Of a stretch of 64,000 nt of DNA, positions 34,652 through 41,683 are shown in pieces. A program made the position numbers and the translations under genes. Source of the DNA: Dysosmobacter segnis (GTDB lineage Bacteria; Bacillota; Clostridia; Oscillospirales; Oscillospiraceae); assembly GCF_014297285.1 (NCBI RefSeq), contig NZ_JACOQI010000001.1, forward strand, positions 124,001 to 188,000, in the 5' to 3' direction. The notes under the pieces are model-generated. The model ran no database searches and was not told the origin of the DNA. It saw only the letters and a list, made by a program, of their open reading frames with translations. The first letter of the stretch is position 1. The number at the start of each line of letters is the position of its first letter.

Positions 34652-34764
34652 GTCCCGGAAGCCGGGACGCCCCTTGCACTATTATGACGCGATCAAAACA
34701 ACCTTCTTGTGAAATCCCCCAATCCATGGTATGATAACATGAAAAATCTCAAAGGATGTTTAAG

Positions 34765-35202
34765 ATGAAACAAGTCACTATTTATACCGATGGTGCCTGT
34801 TCCGGCAATCCCGGACCCGGCGGCTGGGGAGCCATTTTGATGTACGGTGCCCACAAGCGGGAGCTTTCCGGTGGGGAAGCCGATACCACCAACAACCGCA
34901 TGGAGCTGACTGCCGTGATCCGGGCGCTGTCCCTTTTGAAGGAGCCTTGCATCGTGGAGCTTTGGAGCGACTCCAAATATGTGATCGACGGCCTTTCCAA
35001 GGGCTGGGCTAAAGGCTGGAAGGCCAAGGGCTGGGTGAAAAGCGACAAAAAACCCGCCCTGAACCCGGACCTTTGGGACGAGCTGCTGCGGCTGGAGAGC
35101 GTCCATACCCTTCGCTACCACTGGGTCAAGGGCCATGCGGAGAACGAATTCAATAACCGCTGCGACGAACTGGCGGTCGCCGAGAGCCGCAAATTCCGAT
35201 AA
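34765..35202 (+). CDS. rnhA: RNase HI
   Basis: 145 residues. It cleaves the RNA strand of RNA-DNA hybrids. All four carboxylates are present: [16 protein letters not shown] (Asp8), NNRMELTAV (Glu), WSDSKYV (Asp) and the C-terminal NNRCDELA (Asp), with the active-site His in [10 protein letters not shown]. The basic protrusion region ([19 protein letters not shown]) is intact, so it is the E. coli-like class. Start ATG 34765 with AAAGGA eight bases before; ATG 34756 overlaps the ribosome site and is rejected. Confidence 0.95.
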   Translation: MKQVTIYTDGACSGNPGPGGWGAILMYGAHKRELSGGEADTTNNRMELTAVIRALSLLKEPCIVELWSDSKYVIDGLSKGWAKGWKAKGWVKSDKKPALNPDLWDELLRLESVHTLRYHWVKGHAENEFNNRCDELAVAESRKFR

Positions 35203-35387
35203 GGACGGCATTTTTACCGTTTTTCACGGGCATTTGTGGAAAACATGGTCGAAAAGTTGAAAAGGGCTCGGAACGTTTACAAATTGTTCACAACAAACAC
35301 ATAATTTCGCAAAAATGTTCGGGTATCTTAATACTTGCAAAGGGTCCTCCCAACCCGATGCGTTTTCTCCCTCCTAAAACACACAGC

Positions 35388-35419
35388 AAAAACCCCTCGC
35401 CGAGCGGCGAGGGGTTTTT
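35388..35419. terminator. Bidirectional terminator between rnhA and nadE
   Basis: AAAAACCCCTCGCC, GAGC loop, perfect complement with T tract. The 185 bases between rnhA and this stem are AT-rich and show no gene. Confidence 0.92.
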
Positions 35420-35427
35420 GTGTTTCC

Positions 35428-36198
35428 TCACTTGTAATAGTCCGTCTCGTCCGTCAGGGCCATGGGCAGGCCGTTGTGATACACCGGCATCAGCTGGAAT
35501 TTGAAGCGGCTGGTCCGGTGGAGCCGGTCGATCTTTTCCTTCACCGCCGGGTCCACGACGCCCTTGCGGACATACTCGTTGACAGCGTGGTAGGTAAAGC
35601 CCAGATTGTCCTCGTCCGTCAGGCCGGTGAGCCCGTCGGAGGGGGGCTTGATCAGAAATTTTTCCGGCAGGCCCAGCTCCGCACCGAGGGCGATGACCTC
35701 CTCCGTGGTGTACATTCCCAAGGGGGAGAAGGCTCCGGTGGCGTCGCCGTAGACCGTGCAGTAGCCCACCCAGTCCTCCGAGAGGTTAGAGGTGTTCAGC
35801 ACGATACCGGCGTCCTCGCTCTGGGCGATGGCGTACAGCGTCACCATCCGCATCCGGGAGGGCAGGTTCACCGTGGTCTGGCGGCTGGGCTTCATGCCTA
35901 AATGCGCCATCTCATCCAAAATGCTGCTGGTGCCGCCCTGAATGTTGAATACATAGTGGCGAATTCCGAGAAATTCCACCAGACCATTGGAATAGTCAAT
36001 GTCCGGCTGGATGCCGTCAGGCATCAGCACGCCCACCACGTTTTCCTTTCCGTAGGCCGCTACCGCCAGCGCCGCCACCACGGAGCTGTCCTTTCCACCG
36101 GAAATGCCAATCACGGCGGTCTTTCCGCCGCAGGCCTTCATCTGCTGCCGCATCCAGTCCAGCAGACCGGGCAGCTGCTCCTTCGCGTGAAATTCCAT
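35428..36198 (-). CDS. nadE: NadE: ammonia-dependent NAD synthetase
   Basis: 256 residues, the single-domain form without the N-terminal glutaminase. It converts nicotinate adenine dinucleotide to NAD. The PP-loop ATP pyrophosphatase motif GISGGKDSS is at about 31-39; NTSNLSEDWVGYCTVYGDATG (near 134) and FSPLGMYTTEEV carry the conserved deamido-NAD contacts. ATG at 36198 follows AAAGGGTGAGCGT. About 250 bases upstream to the IS110 end are host DNA without a gene, including a cre-like dyad near 36379. Confidence 0.94.
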   Translation of the reverse strand: MEFHAKEQLPGLLDWMRQQMKACGGKTAVIGISGGKDSSVVAALAVAAYGKENVVGVLMPDGIQPDIDYSNGLVEFLGIRHYVFNIQGGTSSILDEMAHLGMKPSRQTTVNLPSRMRMVTLYAIAQSEDAGIVLNTSNLSEDWVGYCTVYGDATGAFSPLGMYTTEEVIALGAELGLPEKFLIKPPSDGLTGLTDEDNLGFTYHAVNEYVRKGVVDPAVKEKIDRLHRTSRFKFQLMPVYHNGLPMALTDETDYYK

Positions 36199-36530
36199 AC
36201 GCTCACCCTTTCTGATTTATGATGCCCCATTGTAAAGGGCTGGGCCGTAATTTGCAAGCAGATTCCTGTTTTTTGGCAAAAACACGAAAAATGGCGTAAA
36301 ATTCAGATTAGATTCGACATCTGCAAAAAAATTCCGCCGGAGCGGGAAACGATTTGTCCTGTCATAACGTTTTATCAGTGAAAGCGCTTTTCAATCACAC
36401 AACAAAGACCTGCTAAGAAAAGTCAAGTAGAAATTTCAAGGCAATGCAGCTTATAAAAGTGCCGCACCAAACCAAGCCGCTTTGCATCTCAAAATGAAAC
36501 GGCGGCCAGCCAATGGCTTTATGGCGAAGA

Positions 36531-37742
36531 TCAGACGGTGTGTTCCAAGGACTCCAAATAGGCTTTTACAGTGGCGTAGTAGATCCGCAGAAACTTGTTG
36601 GCGAAAGCCATCATGTAGACGCGGTAGGGCTTGCCCTCGGCGCGTTTCCTGTCCATGAACTGGCAGACCGGTTCATCCAGCGGTGCGGTCTGCAAATAGA
36701 CGCTCATAACAAGAAAGAGTGTCCGCCGTAAAGATGATGCACCAATTTTGCTCATGGATTTGTGCCTGCCGGTCACATCGCCGGAATCATTTGGCGGAGC
36801 ATCCAGCCCAGCGTAGGCTACGAGCGCTTTCTTGGAATAAAAGCGGCGCACATCCCCGATTTCAGCTATGAGCTGCGGGCCGAGCGTCGGGCCTACGTCG
36901 AACATGTCCATGACAACGGGATATTCCGGCAGCACGGAAGCCAATGATTGCATTTCCTGCTTGAGAGCCGCAAGCGCGGTAGAAGTCGCCCTGAGCTGTG
37001 CAACCGCCTGTTCTACGAGCAACTTCGTTGTTTCGGACTTTGGCATGACGCCAATATGTCCGCTGGCTTCGGCGTAAATTGTGTGCGCCTTTGCTTCCCT
37101 GAAGTTGTAGCCGTGCTTCCTGCACCAACGCAGGTATTTGCTTGTGAAAGCTCTTTCGGATTTCTCGCTGGCGCAGCGGCAATGCCAGAATTCAGCCACA
37201 AAATCCACCCACTTTTCACTCCCATCCCCACGGATCGGGCTTGAAAACAGACGGTTGGCGTTTGGAAACACCGTATCCAGCAGCGAGATCAAATTGTTCT
37301 TCAGAACCGTCTGCACCTTGGAATACTGCCGGTACTGGCGGTAGCAGTTCTTCAGCAGCAGCCGGGTATCTTCCTCTGGGATATACCTCGGCAAAGTAAG
37401 CCAGCGGTCAAGGCCATAGTTAGCCAGTTTGACAGCATCCTTCCTATCGGTTTTGACACGCCGTAATTCGTTGTTCCCGTAGCCGTGCACCAGCTTTGCA
37501 TTGATGACGGAAACATATAACCCTGCGTTGTGGAGCAGCTTTGCCACCGACGCATGGTAATTTCCTGTGGCCTCCATGACCACGCGAGTCTCACCGTCCA
37601 GACTTTTGAGCTGCTTTGCCAGCTTGCTCAGTTCACTGCCGGTGTGACGGACTTCAAAGGGTGAGATGACGACCTCTCCAAAGGGACGCATGACGGCAAT
37701 TGTGCTCCTGCCTTTGGAAATGTCGATGCCAACAGAGTTCAT
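36531..37742 (-). CDS. IS110-family transposase (DEDD recombinase)
   Basis: 403 residues. The N-terminal RuvC-like domain has GIDISKGRSTIAVM (first Asp), VMEATGNYH (Glu) and RRVKTDRKDAVKLA (Asp pair). The C-terminal Tnp20 domain has DVGPTLGPQLIAEIGDVRRF, VAYAGLDAPPNDSG with the serine nucleophile, and KIGASSLRRTLF. ATG at 37742 has GGAGGAATGCAA upstream; the in-frame extension to 37769 lacks a site. Intact, so probably active. These enzymes use an element-encoded bridge RNA to choose target and donor DNA. Confidence 0.93.
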   Translation of the reverse strand: MNSVGIDISKGRSTIAVMRPFGEVVISPFEVRHTGSELSKLAKQLKSLDGETRVVMEATGNYHASVAKLLHNAGLYVSVINAKLVHGYGNNELRRVKTDRKDAVKLANYGLDRWLTLPRYIPEEDTRLLLKNCYRQYRQYSKVQTVLKNNLISLLDTVFPNANRLFSSPIRGDGSEKWVDFVAEFWHCRCASEKSERAFTSKYLRWCRKHGYNFREAKAHTIYAEASGHIGVMPKSETTKLLVEQAVAQLRATSTALAALKQEMQSLASVLPEYPVVMDMFDVGPTLGPQLIAEIGDVRRFYSKKALVAYAGLDAPPNDSGDVTGRHKSMSKIGASSLRRTLFLVMSVYLQTAPLDEPVCQFMDRKRAEGKPYRVYMMAFANKFLRIYYATVKAYLESLEHTV

Positions 37743-37935
37743 TTGCATTCCTCCAACACGAATTTGCAACCGGAATCCATCTTTTTCTCATTGCCGATTC
37801 AATCTATTGGGTGACGCGAACTCCAAGGCTCAACCTGCTCAAATCGAACGCTGCAATAAGGGGATGGCTGACAGTCTTTGTTACGGACATAGAAGCCCAA
37901 GGAGGCATTGGTCAGCCAGTTGCTCCCCTTATTGT
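37743..37935 (-). ncRNA. Candidate IS110 bridge RNA (left-end non-coding region)
   Basis: On the transposase strand a long stem forms: CAATAAGGGGA with TCCCCTTATTG (11 bp), a GCAAC bulge, then TGGCTGAC with GTCAGCCA (8 bp), enclosing a 38-base loop (bases complementary to about 37872-37909). A second weaker stem-loop follows (CGATT...AATCG). Both loops contain CCTTGG plus TTC two bases later. Two large internal loops between the element end and the transposase is the described bridge-RNA plan. The guide segments could not be matched to the flanks with confidence. Confidence 0.5.
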
Positions 37936-38015
37936 AGCTTAGGCATGAGATGGAAAGAAAGCCGGACTGGCTGCCCGGCTTTCCTGTCCAAATTTATTGT
38001 AATAGGAGGCATTGC

Positions 38016-38543
38016 ATGACGGAAGCACAGCTCAGCAATGCCATGGATGCTTATGGCTCCACGGTTTACAGGCTGGCCCTGACCCGGATGCAGAATATCG
38101 CCGACGCGGAGGACGTGTATCAGGAGGTGTTCCTCCGGCTGTGGAAGCAGGCGGCGGAGGACTGGGACGGAGACCGCGCCAAGGCATGGCTTATCCGCAC
38201 AACGTTGAACCGCTGCGCGGATCTGCACCGGTTCCGCCTACGGAGGCCGGTACTTTCTTTCGCGGAGATACCGGATCTGGCACAGCCGGAGGACGAGAGC
38301 CGGGAGCTGTGGGAAGCGGTGAGCCGCCTGCCGGAAAAGGCCCGGACGGCGGTGCATCTTTATTACGCCGAGGGGTATTCGGCGGAGGAGATCAGCCAAC
38401 TGATGCACATTCCCGCCGCCACGGTCCGAACCCGGCTCCACCGGGCCCGCAAGCAGTTGAAAGAACTTCTGGGAGGTATTGACGATGAAACGTGCGTATC
38501 ACGATCTGATGGAACAAATTTCGGTCCCCGGCGGGCTGAATGA
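38016..38543 (+). CDS. ECF-family RNA polymerase sigma factor
   Basis: 175 residues. Region 2 (YGSTVYRLALTRMQNIADAEDVYQEVF, about 11-40) and region 4 (LPEKARTAVHLYYAEGYSAEEISQLM and ATVRTRLHRARKQLKELL, about 105-160). ATG 38016 has AGGAGG seven bases before; the frame extends to 37950 without a site. It overlaps the following membrane peptidase/anti-sigma candidate by 59 bases, unusually long. An IS110 element ends only about 75 bases upstream, so its natural promoter may have been displaced. Confidence 0.92.
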   Translation: MTEAQLSNAMDAYGSTVYRLALTRMQNIADAEDVYQEVFLRLWKQAAEDWDGDRAKAWLIRTTLNRCADLHRFRLRRPVLSFAEIPDLAQPEDESRELWEAVSRLPEKARTAVHLYYAEGYSAEEISQLMHIPAATVRTRLHRARKQLKELLGGIDDETCVSRSDGTNFGPRRAE

Positions 38544-39780
38544 CCGGGTGCTGCAAGCGGTCCGGCAGGAGGCGGCCGGTGTCGGAACGCGGCGGAAACG
38601 GACGGCGCTGCGGGCGGCGGTGTGCGCTGCCTGTGCGCTGGCTCTGGTGCTGGGGACGGTGCGGCTTGCGCCCCGTTCGGCAGAGGAACCCGGACTGCCC
38701 CAACTCACCTACAGCTTTGGTCTGACGGCCTATGCCGCCGACATCGGGGAGACCATCGTCCCCAATGCCAACGGCGGGTTGGCTCTGCGCAGCGGCACCG
38801 GGATCTGGGACCCGCTGCAGGGGTATTTTACCGGCTGCCTGTTTCAGGTGACCGGAGAAAATCTTCAAAAGGTGACTTTATCTGTGGACCGGGGCGGACT
38901 GTACCGCAGCGAGACCCGAAAGGCTTTGTCTAATGATGAGGCGCAGGCACTCTGGCAGGCGGAGGAGAACGGGGAACTGGTGTGCAGCGTCTATGGCGCA
39001 GACGAGGGCGCCCCCATGAATGCCGATGTCATGACGGCTTTGGGCAGCGATGTGACCGTGGACTATGATCCTTCGGCCAGCTATGGCTTCTGGGTGCCCC
39101 CGGAGGAGCTGCCAACGGCGAGCGGTGACATGAAGCAGGATACGTGGGACAGCATCGACACCTTTGACGGAGCGCATCTGACGGTGGAGGCCACTTTTCT
39201 GGACGGCAAAACAGAAACTCGGACCTACACCCTCTCCACCGGCCGTCTGCGGCTGGATCGGTATGAAAACGGGACATGGACGGTCCTGCCCCAGCTGGCC
39301 GGGGACGAGGAGGCGTACGTTTACGGCATTTATGCCGTCAGCGAAGAGGAGAGCCGCTGGTTTCAATGGCCGGTGGAGGGCAGCAATACCATCAGCCTCA
39401 GCAACCCCTTCGGAGCCAGATGGAATCCCGGCGGACAGGGGAAAACCGTCCACAATGGGATCGACATTCCAGCCGAACGGGGAACCCCGGTGCTGGCGGC
39501 GGCGGACGGCACCGTGACGGAGACCGGCTTTGACACGGAACGCGGGAATTACCTGATGATCGACCACGGCGATGGACTCACCACACTGTACGCCGCGTGC
39601 AGCAAGGTGGATGTGAACGAGGGCGATCCTGTAAAGGCGGGGACGCCGATTGCCGCTGTGGGCAGCACGGGAAGGTCCACCGGTCCGCACCTTCATTTTG
39701 AGGTCCGGCAGGACGATGTTCCCCAGAATCCCACGGCCTATTTCGACGCGGACGTTCGATCGACCCTGCGGATGGGATAA
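38485..39780 (+). CDS. Membrane-anchored M23 (LytM) peptidase in anti-sigma position
   Basis: 431 residues. The N-terminus (about 1-30) is short and cytoplasmic, a transmembrane helix follows (about 38-60, RAAVCAACALALVLGTVRLA), then a 220-residue extracellular region with no recognised fold, then an M23 domain near 315-420 with both zinc/catalytic motifs HNGIDI and HLHFEV. Expected substrate: peptidoglycan cross-bridges. Because it overlaps the sigma gene, its N-terminus may act as the anti-sigma factor. Start ATG 38485 with GGAGG eight bases upstream. Confidence 0.85.
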   Translation: MKRAYHDLMEQISVPGGLNDRVLQAVRQEAAGVGTRRKRTALRAAVCAACALALVLGTVRLAPRSAEEPGLPQLTYSFGLTAYAADIGETIVPNANGGLALRSGTGIWDPLQGYFTGCLFQVTGENLQKVTLSVDRGGLYRSETRKALSNDEAQALWQAEENGELVCSVYGADEGAPMNADVMTALGSDVTVDYDPSASYGFWVPPEELPTASGDMKQDTWDSIDTFDGAHLTVEATFLDGKTETRTYTLSTGRLRLDRYENGTWTVLPQLAGDEEAYVYGIYAVSEEESRWFQWPVEGSNTISLSNPFGARWNPGGQGKTVHNGIDIPAERGTPVLAAADGTVTETGFDTERGNYLMIDHGDGLTTLYAACSKVDVNEGDPVKAGTPIAAVGSTGRSTGPHLHFEVRQDDVPQNPTAYFDADVRSTLRMG

Positions 39781-39786
39781 ATAGGC

Positions 39787-39813
39787 AGCGCCCACGGCGA
39801 AAGCCGTGGGCGC
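39787..39813 (+). repeat. Left terminator hairpin flanking MITE-like copy 2
   Basis: AGCGCCCACGGC, GAAA loop, GCCGTGGGCGC. Its first 15 bases (AGCGCCCACGGCGAA) recur at 39977-39991 on the other side of the repeat, where the IS3 element cuts the second copy off. Confidence 0.75.
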
Positions 39814-39976
39814 TGAGGCTGTCGATAAAGTGATAAATTTTCCGCGACGGTAAGGAAGGGTGTGCGCGGGAAACCCAAGAAGGGTGTCCCGCGCCATTAA
39901 AATCCTAAGTTTTCAGAACTTTTATGAAGCTCTGAAAACTTGCTCAGCGGGGAGAAAAGACTTTTTCGACACGCTG
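39814..39976 (+). mobile_element. 165-bp MITE-like structured repeat, copy 2
   Basis: Aligns end to end with 30153-30315. The hairpin at 39909-39939 keeps its stem although both arms changed: the fourth pair is A-T in copy 1 and T-A here, a compensatory double change; one other pair is now a mismatch and one a G-T wobble. Terminal inverted repeat and inner GCGCGGGA/TCCCGCGC stem are conserved. Confidence 0.8.
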
Positions 39977-40055
39977 AGCGCCCACGGCGAATGATATGCT
40001 CCCTCTATGAGAGACAGTGAAAAAACAAACTGTCAAACATGGAGGGAGCATTGTT

Positions 40056-40718
40056 ATGTCGGAAAGAAAAAAACAGAAACCAGAAGAGAAAGTAAAAATC
40101 GTCAAGAGATATCTGGCCGGAGAGGTAAGCATGAGCGAAGCGGTCACAGAGGCCGGCGTGAATTGGAAAACACTTCAAAAGTGGGTCATGCAGTACGAGG
40201 CAGAGGGCGCGGCGGCCTTCCTGCCGGGCAGGCGGGAGCACATATACAGTCCGGAATTAAAGCTGCAGGCAGAGTTCAGCAAAAAGTATGGATTACGGGA
40301 CAGAAGGCAGCTCCGAAACTGGCTGAAGGTGTATCATGCTCATGGAGACTTCAACTCCAGAAAGAATTCAGGAGGCGGAAGCTGCATGAGGCAGGGACGG
40401 GACACCACGCAGGAAGAGCGCATTCAGATCGTCAAGGACTGTCTGGCCAGTGGAAAAAAATACGGCGAGATGGCCTTGAAGTACAAGGTGAGCTACCAGC
40501 AGGTGCGCACATGGACGCTGCGGTTCGAGGAGATGGGCGAAGCCGGTCTGGAGGACCGGCGTGGAAAACGGAAGAAAGATCAGAAGCCCAGAACCGAGCT
40601 GGAGAAAGCGCAGATCGAGATCGAACAGCTTAAGCACAAGCTGTATCTGGCGGAAATGGAGCGTGATCTGCTAAAAAAATTGGACGAAATAGTAAGGAGG
40701 GATGCCTCGGACAAGTAA
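40056..40718 (+). CDS. IS3-family transposase OrfA (two helix-turn-helix domains)
   Basis: 220 residues. Two HTH modules (about 12-60: VKIVKRYLAGEVSMSEAVTEAG; about 130-175: IQIVKDCLASGKKYGEMALKY) that bind the IS ends, then a leucine-zipper-like coiled coil (ELEKAQIEIEQLKHKLYLAEME). Start ATG 40056 with GGAGGGAGCATTGTT before it; the GTG at 40017 lies within the terminal repeat. OrfA normally regulates transposition and is fused to OrfB by -1 frameshifting at the A7 run near its end. Confidence 0.88.
   Translation: MSERKKQKPEEKVKIVKRYLAGEVSMSEAVTEAGVNWKTLQKWVMQYEAEGAAAFLPGRREHIYSPELKLQAEFSKKYGLRDRRQLRNWLKVYHAHGDFNSRKNSGGGSCMRQGRDTTQEERIQIVKDCLASGKKYGEMALKYKVSYQQVRTWTLRFEEMGEAGLEDRRGKRKKDQKPRTELEKAQIEIEQLKHKLYLAEMERDLLKKLDEIVRRDASDK
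40673..40679 (+). promoter_or_regulatory. Programmed -1 frameshift slippery site (A7)
   Basis: The heptamer AAAAAAA is read CTA AAA AAA TTG in orfA. A one-base slip back continues as ATT GGA CGA AAT into the orfB frame, which stays open. This is the usual IS3 way of making the OrfAB transposase. Confidence 0.75.
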
Positions 40719-41601
40719 GACAGCGCCGCATCTATGCCGCGATCCGGGAAGCGCACACTGAAAAGGAATATCCCCTTGAGCTGGCCTGTGAGCTGCTCCA
40801 TGTGGCGCGCTCAGCATACCACAAGTGGGCTTCCGGCAAGCTGAGCCGGCGGGCCGCGGAGAATGAGCAACTTGTGGAGAAGCTCGAACAGCTCCATGCG
40901 GAAAGTCCAGATAAGGGATACCGGAGGCTCAATGACAATCTGCGCCATGACTGTGGCATTCATGTCAATGACAAGAGAGTGCTCCGCATCTGCCGGGCCA
41001 GAGATATCCGTTCCACGATCAAGTACAACAACCATGGCTGCACGCGGCGAGCGAAGACCCCGCAGTATCTTGCCGAAAACCTTTTGGACAGGCAGTTTTA
41101 TGCCGCAAAGCCCAATGAGAAGTGGCTCACCGATGTGACCGAATTCAAGTGGTTTGAGGGTATGAAGGTACAAAAGCTCTATCTGAGCGCCATCCTCGAC
41201 CTTTGCGACCGGCGCATCGTGTCCTATGTGCTCAGCGAACGCAACGATAACCTACTGGTTTTCAAGACCTTTGATAAGGCTGTGAAAGCCAATCCGGACG
41301 CGCATCCTCTATTCCACAGCGACAGAGGGTTCCAGTACACCAACCGCGCTTTCCACCACAAGCTCGTGCAGGCATGACGCAGAGTATGTCCAGTGTTGCA
41401 CACTGCATTGACAATGGCCCCATGGAGGGCTTCTGGGGCATTTTGAAGCGGGAACGCTATTACGGCAGACGGTTTACCTGCAAGCGGGAGCTTGTGCAGA
41501 TGATTGAGACCTATATCCATTATTACAACACCAGACGGGTTCAGCGTAAACTGGGCGTGTTGACCCCGATGGAAAAGCACGAACTCGGTCTCGCCGCATA
41601 A
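40679..41601 (+). pseudogene. IS3-family transposase OrfB, frameshifted
   Basis: DDE integrase-like transposase. The first part (to the TGA at 41375-41377) holds the first Asp in WLTDVTEFKW and the second in FHSDRGFQYT. The second part (41374-41601, different frame) holds the catalytic Glu in GPMEGFWGILKRERYYG. At the break the sequence reads CAGGCATGACG where an intact copy would be expected to read CAGGCAGGCATGACG, so loss of one GGCA unit of a tandem pair explains it. The copy is probably inactive. Confidence 0.85.
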
Positions 41602-41683
41602 AAAGCGGCCAGCAGCACATGGCTGTCGGCCGGAAAAACTTTATATTTTTTCACTGTCCTCTTGACGGGGTGCGGTTCAGCTT

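Larger units (their letters stand above)
34004..34730. other. Gene-free, hairpin-rich intergenic region
   Basis: About 730 bases without a supportable gene. Open frames here (for example 34007-34408 on the minus strand) are low-complexity Gly/Pro/Arg sequence without ribosome sites. It does contain perfect hairpins: CATGGGGGACG with complement at 34126-34152, AGTTGACCG with complement near 34387-34410, TTTTCTTTTCG with complement at 34449-34476 and GTCCCGG/CCGGGAC near 34652-34668, plus a duplicated 41-bp two-hairpin unit. It looks like an accumulation of short palindromic repeats or the scar of a mobile element. Confidence 0.6.
36448..37941 (-). mobile_element. IS110-family insertion sequence
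   Basis: About 1.49 kb. Both ends carry TG(C/T)AGCTTA (36445-36453 and 37933-37941), the sort of short shared core left by IS110 recombination, without long terminal inverted repeats. The transposase is intact. The non-coding side upstream of the transposase is about 195 bases, the downstream side about 80, as expected for the IS110 subgroup. Exact boundaries are estimated from the shared core only. Confidence 0.75.
39992..41679 (+). mobile_element. IS3-family insertion sequence with defective orfB
   Basis: Ends are TGA...TCA. The left end (39992 onward) and the complement of the right end (from 41679 inward) align without gaps and share GACAGTGAAAAAA at the same distance (21 bases) from each tip. 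Contains orfA, a -1 slippery site and orfB. No target duplication is seen. The left end lies inside the truncated hairpin copy of the MITE-like repeat and the matching remainder is missing on the right, so adjacent DNA was probably deleted. Confidence 0.85.

Noticed and set aside
36379..36393. CcpA cre-like dyad TGAAAGCGCTTTTCA upstream of nadE
   Set aside because: One base longer than the cre consensus and about 180 bp from the gene start, with no clear promoter beside it; too weak to list.
36448..37941. Exact guide-to-target assignment for the IS110 bridge RNA
   Set aside because: Only a six-base match (ATGCCT) with the right flank was found and none convincing with the donor ends, so no guide is claimed.
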